NCBI GenBank assembly: GCA_023230285.1
Contig: JALNXP010000053.1
Span: 1-11,476, forward strand
Direction of reading: 5' to 3'
Origin: Bacteroidales bacterium
GTDB lineage: Bacteria > Bacteroidota > Bacteroidia > Bacteroidales > BM520
Length of the DNA: 11,476 bases
The position numbers and the translations under genes were made by a program. This document shows positions 1 through 6,836 of this stretch, piece by piece (within the stretch, counting starts at the first letter, position 1; every line of letters begins with the position of its first letter). The notes under the pieces were generated by a model. That model had not been told where the DNA came from, did not search any database, and worked only from the letters and a program-made list of their open reading frames with translations.

Positions 1-627
1 ATTTTCAATAAGTTGGATTTTATCGGAGACTTTTGCTCCGCCGAGAATAGCTGTAAATGGATGTTCAGAATGGCTCAACACTTTTTCCATAGCATTTACT
101 TCTTTTGCCATCAGTAAGCCAAAAGCCTTATGATTTTTGTCGAAATAATTAGCGATAATTGTGGTAGAGGCATGCGCTCTATGAGCAGTGCCGAAGGCAT
201 CATTAACGTAGAAGTCGCCTAAGGAAGCGAGTTTTTGAGAAAATGCTTCATCACCTTTGGTTTCTTGTTTATAAAAGCGTAAATTTTCGAGGAGCAAAAC
301 ATCGCCTGGTTTAAGTTCGGCGGACATTTTTACAGCAGAATCGCCGATGCAGTCGTCAGCAAACAGAACTTTAGTATTAAGTTGTTCTTGAAGGTAGTCA
401 ACAATATGGCGTAAAGAGTATTTATCTTCAGGACCATCTTTGGGTCTACCAAGATGCGACATCAGAATAACAGAGCCGCCATCTGCAAGAATTTTTTTAA
501 TCGTAGGCAAAGCGGCATCAATTCTATTTGTACTTGTTATTTCAAATTTATCGTTAAGAGGAACATTGAAATCAACTCTTACAAGTACGCGTAATCCTTT
601 AAAATTAAAATCATTAACTGTTTTCAT
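1..627 (-). CDS. pgk: Phosphoglycerate kinase, N-terminal half (truncated by window edge)
   Basis: Cytosolic glycolytic enzyme that transfers the acyl phosphate of 1,3-bisphosphoglycerate to ADP, giving ATP and 3-phosphoglycerate. Reading the minus strand from the ATG at 627-625 gives 209 uninterrupted codons that run off the left edge; the family is about 400 residues, so roughly half is present. The family signature RVDFNVPL is at residues 17-24, the substrate-binding arginine of the N-domain is R35, and SHLGRP is at about 57-62. ENLRFY, the [12 protein letters not shown] stretch and GGAKVSDKI follow in the expected order. The start is the first ATG before the conserved N-terminus, and there is no Shine-Dalgarno sequence, as is usual in Bacteroidetes. 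A promoter candidate lies about 85 nt upstream. The identification is very secure. Confidence 0.97.
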   Translation of the reverse strand, partial: MKTVNDFNFKGLRVLVRVDFNVPLNDKFEITSTNRIDAALPTIKKILADGGSVILMSHLGRPKDGPEDKYSLRHIVDYLQEQLNTKVLFADDCIGDSAVKMSAELKPGDVLLLENLRFYKQETKGDEAFSQKLASLGDFYVNDAFGTAHRAHASTTIIANYFDKNHKAFGLLMAKEVNAMEKVLSHSEHPFTAILGGAKVSDKIQLIEN

Positions 628-663
628 TATAAAATATTTATTAGTAATAACTTACGACTAAAA

Positions 664-693
664 GCGTTTCTTTTGTACGACAGACAGAAACGC
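664..693 (-). promoter_or_regulatory. Hairpin in the pgk leader
   Basis: GCGTTTCT at 664-671 is the exact inverse of AGAAACGC at 686-693, giving an 8-bp stem with a 14-nt loop. It sits between the pgk promoter candidate and the pgk start codon. On the minus strand it is followed by only four T residues before other sequence, so it is a weak candidate for a terminator of the upstream DUF2461 gene. It could equally be a 5'-UTR stability or attenuation structure for pgk. The repeat is seen directly; its function is inferred. Confidence 0.4.
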
Positions 694-711
694 GAATTTT
701 TAATTTGAACG

Positions 712-743
712 CAAATATATACAAATTCTGCTGATATATTCAA
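712..743 (-). promoter_or_regulatory. Bacteroidetes-type promoter for pgk
   Basis: On the minus strand a perfect TAnnTTTG box (TATATTTG, 719-712) is preceded 21 nt upstream by TTG (743-741), matching the Bacteroidetes primary-sigma pattern of TTTG, about 19-21 nt, then TAnnTTTG. Transcription would start near 705, giving a leader of about 80 nt before the pgk ATG. The -33 element lies just past the stop codon of the DUF2461 gene. Confidence 0.55.
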
Positions 744-746
744 CAA

Positions 747-1412
747 TTAACGGAAAATACTATTAAAGAAATTATTAAACGGCATCATCAGCTTTGCGGC
801 ACTGATAACAGCATCGGAGCATTGAATTGGATTTGTTAGAACATCATCAGACAAATTGATGTAGACAAAGAAATTTTTGAATTTAAGATATTCTGCGGAA
901 GGGTCATTTTTATCGAAGCCCATCGGCACTCTTGTAAGTTTGTAATCTGTAGACATTTTGCCAAATTTTTTTATAAAAGCCGGCGCATTGATAATAGAAT
1001 AGAACTCGTCAAAATTGTTATATATTGCATAACGTATTTCTGTAAGTTCATCTTTTTCAGGCATATACACGCCTGCAGAGAAGAAACTTTCATTAGGTTT
1101 AACGTGCAGATAATATGTTGATAAAGATGATATATTTTTACCTTCCGGATTTATACAGGCACCAAAATTCAGTTTATAAGGGTCTTTATTTTTACAAAAG
1201 CGTGTATCCCGAGCTATTCTGAAAAGTCCTTTTTTAGGATCGAATGGTTTAATTGAATTATCGAATTTAGAGATTTCTGCAGTAAAATACAATACAGTTT
1301 GCAAGACACTTTCCTTTGCTGCTTCATATTTTTCTTGATTTGCATGAAACCATTCTCTGTTATTATTGCGTTCAAGGTCGCTTAAAAAATTTAAAGTTGC
1401 TGTATTAATCAT
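747..1412 (-). CDS. DUF2461 (TIGR02453) family protein
   Basis: A 221-residue cytosolic protein without signal peptide or membrane segment, assigned to the DUF2461/TIGR02453 family. The family hallmarks are visible: NNREWFHANQEKYE at residues 17-30, RIARDTRF at 65-72 followed by the KDPYK motif, then a YLHVKP segment leading to FFSAGVYMP. The family has no established biochemical function, and none is claimed here. The reading frame is open back to 1472, but those extra codons run through the tRNA gene. The ATG at 1412-1410 is the proper start because the conserved N-terminal helix begins there. The gene lies 14 nt beyond the tRNA-Ala 3' end on the same strand, so it is probably expressed on a tRNA-mRNA transcript. 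It ends in TAA next to the pgk promoter. Confidence 0.88.
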   Translation of the reverse strand: MINTATLNFLSDLERNNNREWFHANQEKYEAAKESVLQTVLYFTAEISKFDNSIKPFDPKKGLFRIARDTRFCKNKDPYKLNFGACINPEGKNISSLSTYYLHVKPNESFFSAGVYMPEKDELTEIRYAIYNNFDEFYSIINAPAFIKKFGKMSTDYKLTRVPMGFDKNDPSAEYLKFKNFFVYINLSDDVLTNPIQCSDAVISAAKLMMPFNNFFNSIFR

Positions 1413-1426
1413 AAATAAAGTTTTTG

Positions 1427-1499
1427 TGGAGAATATGGGACTCGAACCCACTGCCTTTTGATTGCGAACCAAATGCTCTACCAGATGAGCTAATTCCCC
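1427..1499 (-). tRNA. tRNA-Ala (anticodon CGC)
   Basis: A complete 73-nt cloverleaf can be folded by eye on the minus strand. The acceptor stem GGGGAAT pairs with ATTCTCC and includes the G3:U70 wobble pair that defines alanine identity. The D-stem is GCTC/GAGC. The anticodon stem TTTGG/TCAAA holds the loop TTCGCAA, with anticodon CGC at 1466-1464. The variable loop has 5 nt, the T-arm carries TTCGAGT, and the discriminator base is A73. CCA is not encoded (CAA follows) and must be added after transcription. It decodes GCG codons. It lies between the TonB-domain gene and the DUF2461 gene on the same strand. Confidence 0.95.
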
Positions 1500-1516
1500 A
1501 TTACCTTTGCAACCCG

Positions 1517-1524
1517 CAAAGATA
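1517..1524 (-). promoter_or_regulatory. Possible -7 box for the tRNA-Ala gene
   Basis: TATCTTTG on the minus strand (1524-1517) fits the TAnnTTTG consensus and lies 17 nt before the first base of the tRNA. No convincing TTG is seen at the -33 position. It overlaps a small inverted repeat (CTTTGC at 1505-1510 with GCAAAG at 1516-1521, 5-nt loop). The tRNA and the DUF2461 gene may be transcribed from here, from the TonB-domain promoter, or from both. Confidence 0.4.
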
Positions 1525-1535
1525 TGAAAAATTTA

Positions 1536-1964
1536 TTATTTTAATGTAATCGAATAATTATAAGTTTTTGATTTTTTTTCTTCTTTAGATTTTTCTTCCG
1601 GCTTTAAATAGCAAATTCGGACATTATTATCCGGCATTTTACCCGTATTACGCAACGCAAAATTTATTGTAGTCTTATTAGTCTTTTTAACTCTGAAGCC
1701 ACGATTTAAAACATTGCCGAATTTCAACATACGTATCAGTCGTAGAGCCTCTTCATCGCAAGACGGACACAATTTATGAATAACTTTTGCAGAAACGACA
1801 TCGCCGTCATCATTAATTTCGTATTCCACAGTCACAGTTCCTTCAACACCATCGCGGATTGCATCTTCAGGATACTTAAGGTTAGTGCGTATAAATTCCT
1901 GAAAAGCCTTTTTCCCACCCGGATATTCAGGTAATTTAATAAATGATTTCTGTTTTTTTGACAT
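1536..1964 (-). CDS. Soluble TonB C-terminal-domain protein
   Basis: A 142-residue protein made almost entirely of a TonB C-terminal domain (PF03544-like). It shows the Bacteroidetes form of the motif: LPEYPGGKKAFQEFI at about residues 12-26, KYPEDA at about 30-35, the GTVTVEYEINDDGDV strand pair at about 43-57, and EEALRLIRMLKF at about 71-82. Classical TonB has an inner-membrane anchor, a proline-rich spacer and this domain. Here both the anchor and the spacer are absent, and there is no export signal. The tail is rich in lysine and glutamate. It therefore cannot act as an ordinary energy transducer on its own; it may be a domain remnant or a cytosolic binding module. It is divergent from the exporter operon and 36 nt upstream of the tRNA. 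The start ATG at 1964 fits the promoter placement. Confidence 0.82.
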   Translation of the reverse strand: MSKKQKSFIKLPEYPGGKKAFQEFIRTNLKYPEDAIRDGVEGTVTVEYEINDDGDVVSAKVIHKLCPSCDEEALRLIRMLKFGNVLNRGFRVKKTNKTTINFALRNTGKMPDNNVRICYLKPEEKSKEEKKSKTYNYSITLK

Positions 1965-1988
1965 TATGGTTTATGATAATTTCATCGG

Positions 1989-2018
1989 CAAATATACAGA
2001 TATTTCTTTAACTGCAAA
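1989..2018 (-). promoter_or_regulatory. Bacteroidetes-type promoter for the TonB-domain gene
   Basis: On the minus strand TTTG (2018-2015) is followed after 18 nt by TATATTTG (1996-1989), a full match to the TAnnTTTG -7 box with a correctly placed -33 element. The start site would fall near 1982, leaving a short leader of about 18 nt before the ATG at 1964. It is one of the best promoter matches in the window and could also drive the downstream tRNA and DUF2461 gene. Confidence 0.6.
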
Positions 2019-2108
2019 GCCATACTTTGAAAAGCTCCAACTATTCTCTATTGTGCTATATTTCAACATGCTTACAAAACTTTTTTGTGATTTAATAACA
2101 AAAAAACG

Positions 2109-2134
2109 TGCAACAATCATAATGTTAAATCGTT
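2109..2134 (+). promoter_or_regulatory. Possible ECF-type promoter upstream of the exporter operon
   Basis: TGCAAC (2109-2114), a 16-nt spacer and CGTT (2131-2134) resemble the AAC -35 and CGT -10 elements typical of ECF sigma factors. It also resembles the element in front of the ECF sigma operon in this window (TGCAAC, 17 nt, CGTC). The start site would be near 2141, about 38 nt before the first candidate start codon of the TolC-like gene. The match is short, so chance is a real possibility. Confidence 0.25.
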
Positions 2135-2144
2135 TGATTTGTAT

Positions 2145-2152
2145 TACTTTTG
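2145..2152 (+). promoter_or_regulatory. Bacteroidetes -7 box for the exporter operon
   Basis: TACTTTTG is a full match to TAnnTTTG. It lies 26 nt upstream of the first plausible start codon of the TolC-like gene. The expected -33 TTTG is not clearly present at the right distance, so the promoter may be weak or need an activator. Confidence 0.45.
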
Positions 2153-2178
2153 TGCAATTTGTATTAAAAACATATATT

Positions 2179-3480
2179 ATGATGTATCGAAGATATATTA
2201 TGCTTATTTGTTGTTTTTCAACTCTATTTTTATTCAGCAATATTTTATTATCCCAAGAAACATGGACATTGAAACAATGTATAGAATATGCTCATGAGAA
2301 CAGCATTCAAATAAAGCAGGCGAATATTTCGTTAGAAGAAAGCAAAATAGACGAGAAGCAAAATTATGCTTCCTTATTTCCAACAGTCAGTGCATCTGCC
2401 GGCTTGGGTGTAAGCCACAGCAAGGCGACGGCGACAAGTGCGAATAACACCTACGGATTAAGTGCCGGTGTAACGCTCTTTAACGGTTTACGCCAATATA
2501 ACAGTTTGCAAGAACAAAAATTAAATGTTTCTTTAAGTGAATTAAGTTTAGCATCAATACAAAAAGATATTGACCTTTCAATAGTTCAGTCTTATATACA
2601 ATTATTGTATATGCAAGAAGCCTTGGTTATATCGCAACAAAATTTGGAAGCATCTGAAGCACAGATGTCAAGGTCAAAAGATTTATTACAAGCCGGTTCA
2701 ATATCCGAAAGTGACTATGCTCAAGTAGTTTCCCAAAACAGCAGCGACAAATATCAAGTAATTTCAGCACAAAATTCGTTGAACGAGATGAAACTTAAGT
2801 TAAAGCAGTTATTAGAATTAGAAATTAATGACGAAATTAATGTTGAATCTTATACGATAGAAGAATCCGAGATATTGGTTCCTATACTTGACAAAGAAAG
2901 TATTTACAATAAATCTTTGCAGGTGATGCCCGAAATAGCGATGACAAAAATCAATCAGCAAGTATCTGAATTGAATTATAAAAGTTCAAAAGGAAATTAT
3001 TACCCGACAATTTCGGCAAATGCGAGCATAGGTACAGGCGTATTATTAAACGAAAGCACCTGTTTTTCGGCACAGTTCGTAGATGGCTTTTCAGAATCAT
3101 TTTCATTGAATATCAGCATTCCTATTTTCTCCGGATTACAGACTAAATCGAGTGTACAAAAAGCAAAAATCAACATACAAAACACACAATTACAAGGCAT
3201 TTCAGAAAAAAAATCATTATTAAGTACAATAGAATCGCTATACAACGATGTTACTTCCGCACAAAGTCAATATATAGCTTCCAAAGAGAGCTTAACTGCT
3301 TCAGAATTAAGTTACAACTTAGTAGAAGAGCAATTTAACCTCGGATTAAAAAATGCAGTAGACCTGTTAGTTGAAAAAAACAACTTTTTATCAGCTCAAT
3401 TATCTTTAATTCAAGCTAAATATTCTGCAGCTTTGGCAATTAAACTTTTAAACTATTATCAAGGGTTACCAATAGAATAA
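2179..3480 (+). CDS. TolC-family outer membrane factor of an efflux system
   Basis: A 433-residue outer-membrane channel protein of the TolC/OEP family (two PF02321 repeats), which forms the exit duct for substrates passed from the adaptor and MacB-type transporter. The first OEP repeat starts at the TLKQCIEYAHENS segment, followed by long amphipathic helices. The second begins near the MPEIAM segment and ends with the QFNLGLKNAVDLL helix typical of the family. The frame is open back to 1966, but those codons cross the promoters and do not resemble the family. I chose the ATG at 2179, with 2182 and 2200 as alternatives, because it gives a signal peptide: YRRY, then a hydrophobic run ending in ILLSQ. 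Cleavage before Q or E would be usual for Bacteroidetes. It is the first gene of the operon, 20 nt before the adaptor gene. Confidence 0.92.
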   Translation: MMYRRYIMLICCFSTLFLFSNILLSQETWTLKQCIEYAHENSIQIKQANISLEESKIDEKQNYASLFPTVSASAGLGVSHSKATATSANNTYGLSAGVTLFNGLRQYNSLQEQKLNVSLSELSLASIQKDIDLSIVQSYIQLLYMQEALVISQQNLEASEAQMSRSKDLLQAGSISESDYAQVVSQNSSDKYQVISAQNSLNEMKLKLKQLLELEINDEINVESYTIEESEILVPILDKESIYNKSLQVMPEIAMTKINQQVSELNYKSSKGNYYPTISANASIGTGVLLNESTCFSAQFVDGFSESFSLNISIPIFSGLQTKSSVQKAKINIQNTQLQGISEKKSLLSTIESLYNDVTSAQSQYIASKESLTASELSYNLVEEQFNLGLKNAVDLLVEKNNFLSAQLSLIQAKYSAALAIKLLNYYQGLPIE

Positions 3481-3500
3481 ACTATTCAAAATAAATAGAC

Positions 3501-4751
3501 ATGAAATCAAATAAAAAGAGAATCAGAAGGATAATAATATTAATTCTCATTATAGGCATAGCTGTTGCTTTATACTTCTTCTTTCGTTCTTCTAATGTAG
3601 TCACTACTACTTTAAACACCAAAATGATAGAAGTGGGTGTTATCAGCAACAGTGTTACGGCTACCGGCACCATAGAGCCGATTTCCACTGTAGAAGTAGG
3701 CACACAGGTTTCCGGCAACATAGACAAATTGTACGTAGATTACAATTCTGTCGTTAAAAAAGGTCAGTTATTAGCCGAATTAGACAAAACTGTTTTGCTT
3801 TCGACATTGAAAACACAGGAGAACAGTCTTGCGTCGGCAGAAAATGAATTAGATTATCAGAAAAAAAATTATGAAAGGACTAAAGGTCTTTATGAAAAGA
3901 AGTTAGTAAGTAATTCAGAATATGAAACTGCGGAATATCAATATAAGACAGCATTATATTCATACAACAGGGCAAAAGAGCAGGTTGTCACCGCTGAAAC
4001 CAACTTAAGTTATGCAACAATCTACTCGCCGATAGACGGCGTTGTGCTGTCAAAGTCCGTTCAGGAAGGGCAGACAGTTGCGGCAAGTTTCAGTACTCCT
4101 ACTCTGTTTACCATAGCAGAAGACCTCACTCAAATGCAGGTAATAGCAGATATTGACGAAGCCGATATAGGTCAAGTTAAAGAAGGGCAAAGTGTAGAAT
4201 TTACAGTTGATGCCTTTCCGGATGATGTTTTTAGCGGAACTGTAACTCAAATTCGTTTAGAAGCCCAAGTCACTTCCAATGTTGTAACCTACAATGTTGT
4301 CATAGAAGCTCCCAATCCGGAGTTAAAATTGATGCCCGGCTTAACTGCAAATATCAACATTTACACATTATACATGGACAGTGTTCTTTTACTTCCGGTA
4401 AAAGCTGCCACTTATATGCCATCAACGGCAGAAGCTCCAAAGAAAGGCAAACAAGGTCCACCACCTGATATGGAAGAAGGAAATCCGCCGGCAGATATTG
4501 CAGATGCACAATTTCCTGCGCTATCACAAAATAATAATGAAAATACTAAGATGGTATGGCTAAAAGATGGTGACAACAAAAAGCCGTGTCGTGTATCTGT
4601 GGGGATTTCAGATGGTATTAATTATCAGGTTCTTGATGGGCTTAAAGAAGGTGATGTTGTCATAATATCAGAATCTAAAGTTGTAGAAAAAGCAGAATCG
4701 GCAGCTCAAAGCAGTCCATTAATGCCGGGACCACCGGATAAGAAAAAATAA
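3501..4751 (+). CDS. MacA-like periplasmic adaptor (HlyD/RND-MFP family)
   Basis: A 416-residue membrane-fusion protein linking the inner-membrane ABC transporter to the TolC-like channel. After a basic start (KKRIRR) there is one membrane anchor at about residues 11-28 and no lipobox. The two halves of the lipoyl-like domain lie at about 60-95 (with VGTQVSGNIDKLYVDYN) and 172-205 (with IYSPIDGVV). They flank an alpha-helical hairpin at about 97-170, which should contact the channel. A beta-barrel domain follows to about 290 and a membrane-proximal domain to about 395. A Lys/Pro-rich insertion (about 309-345, including GPPPDMEEGNPP) interrupts the membrane-proximal domain, and a second Pro-rich tail (PGPPDKKK) ends the protein. 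The gene lies 20 nt after tolC and 12 nt before the ATPase gene, indicating one operon. Confidence 0.93.
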   Translation: MKSNKKRIRRIIILILIIGIAVALYFFFRSSNVVTTTLNTKMIEVGVISNSVTATGTIEPISTVEVGTQVSGNIDKLYVDYNSVVKKGQLLAELDKTVLLSTLKTQENSLASAENELDYQKKNYERTKGLYEKKLVSNSEYETAEYQYKTALYSYNRAKEQVVTAETNLSYATIYSPIDGVVLSKSVQEGQTVAASFSTPTLFTIAEDLTQMQVIADIDEADIGQVKEGQSVEFTVDAFPDDVFSGTVTQIRLEAQVTSNVVTYNVVIEAPNPELKLMPGLTANINIYTLYMDSVLLLPVKAATYMPSTAEAPKKGKQGPPPDMEEGNPPADIADAQFPALSQNNNENTKMVWLKDGDNKKPCRVSVGISDGINYQVLDGLKEGDVVIISESKVVEKAESAAQSSPLMPGPPDKKK

Positions 4752-4763
4752 AAAAGTCACAAG

Positions 4764-5510
4764 ATGAATACTTCAGACGAAATAATAAAAACACATGATA
4801 TAAAACGTGATTTCATTGTTGGAGACGAGACAGTACATGCTTTACGTGGTGTATCGTTCGGCATTAAACGAGGTGAATTTGTCACCATAATGGGTACCAG
4901 CGGGTCGGGAAAATCTACGCTGTTAAACATCCTTGGTTGTTTAGATACGCCAACGGCAGGAGATTATTATTTAGACAGCATCTTGGTTCGCAGCATGAAC
5001 AAAAATGAGCGTGCCACCTTACGTAATTTAAAAATAGGCTTTGTCTTTCAGTCGTATAATCTTTTACCAAAGACTACAGCCATAGAAAACGTAGAATTAC
5101 CTTTGATATACAATCCGGAGGTATCGGGCAAAGAGCGTTACGAAAGAGCTGTGGCGGCATTAGAAGCAGTAGGTTTGCACGACCGTATTCACCACAAATC
5201 CAACCAGTTGTCCGGCGGTCAACAGCAGCGTGTAGCTATCGCAAGAGCCTTAGTCAACGACCCTGTCATAATCTTGGCAGACGAAGCCACCGGAAACTTA
5301 GACTCCCGCACTTCATACGAAATCCTAACTCTAATGCAAGAGCTTTACAACAAAGGACGCACAATAATATTTGTAACTCACAATCCGGAGCTTGCAACAT
5401 TCAGCAGCCGAAATATCGTCCTCAAAGATGGCAGAATAACACAAGATACCTATAATGACAATATAGTATCTGCAAAAAAGATACTTCAACAATTACCGGT
5501 AGAAAATTAA
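4764..5510 (+). CDS. MacB-type ABC transporter ATP-binding protein
   Basis: A 248-residue cytosolic ATPase of the MacB/LolD family that drives the mechanotransmission cycle of the neighbouring FtsX-like permease. All catalytic motifs are intact: Walker A GTSGSGKST (44-52), Q-loop glutamine 96 in FVFQSYNLLP, the signature LSGGQQQR (149-156), Walker B VIILADEATGNLD (168-180) with catalytic E174, and the H-loop histidine 206 in VTHN. E. coli MacB is one fused polypeptide, whereas here ATPase and permease are separate genes 21 nt apart. The start is the only ATG that fits the conserved N-terminus, 12 nt after the adaptor stop. LolD is an alternative family label, but the adaptor and channel genes favour a MacAB-TolC-type exporter. 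Confidence 0.95.
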   Translation: MNTSDEIIKTHDIKRDFIVGDETVHALRGVSFGIKRGEFVTIMGTSGSGKSTLLNILGCLDTPTAGDYYLDSILVRSMNKNERATLRNLKIGFVFQSYNLLPKTTAIENVELPLIYNPEVSGKERYERAVAALEAVGLHDRIHHKSNQLSGGQQQRVAIARALVNDPVIILADEATGNLDSRTSYEILTLMQELYNKGRTIIFVTHNPELATFSSRNIVLKDGRITQDTYNDNIVSAKKILQQLPVEN

Positions 5511-5531
5511 TTTATTGACAATCAATAATAT

Positions 5532-6752
5532 ATGAATATAAACAATTTATTTAGAATAGCCTTAAAATCCATAGCCAACAATAAGATGCGTTCATTGCTG
5601 ACTATGCTTGGCATCATCATAGGTGTAGCATCTGTAATAACGATGCTTGGCATAGGACAAGGCTCTAAAGACAGCATCAGGTCTAATATTTCGGAGATGG
5701 GCTCTAATATGATAACCATTCGTCCGGGTGCAGACATGCGCGGTGGAGTACGCCAAAGTAGCTCCGGCATGCAAACCCTGAAGATGAAAGATTACGATGC
5801 CATAGTAGCCAACTGTCAATATCTTTCTTATGTTTCGCCTTTAGTAAACGCCTCAGGACAAGCTATTTACAGCTCCAACAACACTCCTACTACCATGTAC
5901 GGTGTCAATGAAAATTATTTGGAAATAAGACAATATGATATTGTAGACGGCGAGATGTTTTCAGAAAAAGACATCAATAGTTCAGCAAAAGTCTGTATTA
6001 TCGGTCAAACAGTAATAGAAAACCTATTCCCTGACGGTTCAGACCCGCTTGGCAAAATAATACGCTTCAATAAAATACCATTCAGAATTGTCGGTATTTT
6101 AGAAGAAAAAGGCGACAACAGCATGGGCATGGACCAAGACGACCTTATCCTCGCACCATATACGACAGTTCAGAAAAGATTATTAGCAATAACTTATCTT
6201 CAAAGCATAGTAGCCAGTGCAACAAGCGAAGAAGATAACGACTTGGCAATAGAAGAGATAGAAACTATTTTAAGAAACAATCATGGTATAACAAACTCCG
6301 ATGACGACGACTTTTATGTACGTTCACAACAGGAGATGCTGGAAATGATGAGTTCTACACTTAACATGCTGACAATATTATTAGCCTGTATAGCAGGAAT
6401 TTCATTGTTAGTCGGTGGCATCGGCATCATGAACATAATGTTTGTGTCGGTAACGGAACGCACTCGTGAAATAGGCTTGCGTATGTCTATTGGCGCAAAA
6501 GGACGCGACATTTTATGGCAGTTTTTGATAGAAGCCATCGTCATAAGTATTACCGGCGGATTGTTAGGAATATTTCTAGGGATAGGAGTTTCTTATATTA
6601 TAGAAAATTTGTTTAACTGGCCCATATCCATTCAATTATACACGGTAATTTTGTCATTTACAGTATGTTCCATAATAGGTATTTTCTTTGGATGGTATCC
6701 GGCACGCAAAGCCTCAAATTTAGACCCGATAGAAGCAATACGCTACGAATAA
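5532..6752 (+). CDS. MacB-type FtsX-like ABC transporter permease
   Basis: A 406-residue inner-membrane permease with MacB topology. The first membrane segment is at about residues 21-42, in the MRSLLTMLGIIIGVASVI motif. A large periplasmic domain (MacB_PCD-like) spans about 43-277. Three C-terminal segments lie at about 279-303, 330-357 and 368-389. TERTREIGLRMSIGA (308-322), the FtsX coupling loop, and the terminal YPARKASNLDPIEAIRYE are typical of the family. The protein should dimerise and work with the separate ATPase encoded just upstream. Substrate cannot be read from the sequence; macrolides, peptides, lipids and siderophores are all known for the family. It is the last gene of the operon. 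No clear terminator follows. Confidence 0.95.
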   Translation: MNINNLFRIALKSIANNKMRSLLTMLGIIIGVASVITMLGIGQGSKDSIRSNISEMGSNMITIRPGADMRGGVRQSSSGMQTLKMKDYDAIVANCQYLSYVSPLVNASGQAIYSSNNTPTTMYGVNENYLEIRQYDIVDGEMFSEKDINSSAKVCIIGQTVIENLFPDGSDPLGKIIRFNKIPFRIVGILEEKGDNSMGMDQDDLILAPYTTVQKRLLAITYLQSIVASATSEEDNDLAIEEIETILRNNHGITNSDDDDFYVRSQQEMLEMMSSTLNMLTILLACIAGISLLVGGIGIMNIMFVSVTERTREIGLRMSIGAKGRDILWQFLIEAIVISITGGLLGIFLGIGVSYIIENLFNWPISIQLYTVILSFTVCSIIGIFFGWYPARKASNLDPIEAIRYE

Positions 6753-6775
6753 ACTTTCATACAAAAAAACTTTTA

Positions 6776-6812
6776 TTTGTTTATGCTATGTGGATTTTTT
6801 TCCTGACTTTTG
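6776..6812 (+). promoter_or_regulatory. Weak promoter candidate before the DUF2156-GNAT gene
   Basis: GACTTTTG (6805-6812) differs by one base from TAnnTTTG, and TTTG lies at 6776-6779, but the 25-nt spacing is longer than usual. The 84-nt gap after the permease gene contains no recognisable terminator, so the next gene may be read from the exporter operon, from here, or both. Confidence 0.25.
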
Positions 6813-6836
6813 CATTCTTAACATAATACGTCATTC

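Noticed and set aside
440..661. Plus-strand ORF of 73 codons over pgk
   Set aside because: It is the antisense shadow of pgk and its leader, with no recognisable domain.
1413..1472. N-terminal extension of the DUF2461 protein (20 residues)
   Set aside because: These codons lie inside the tRNA-Ala gene and its short 3' flank; the family N-terminus starts at the ATG at 1412.
1966..2178. N-terminal extension of the TolC-like protein (71 residues)
   Set aside because: The stretch covers two divergent promoters and does not resemble the family; a proper signal peptide begins only at 2179-2200.
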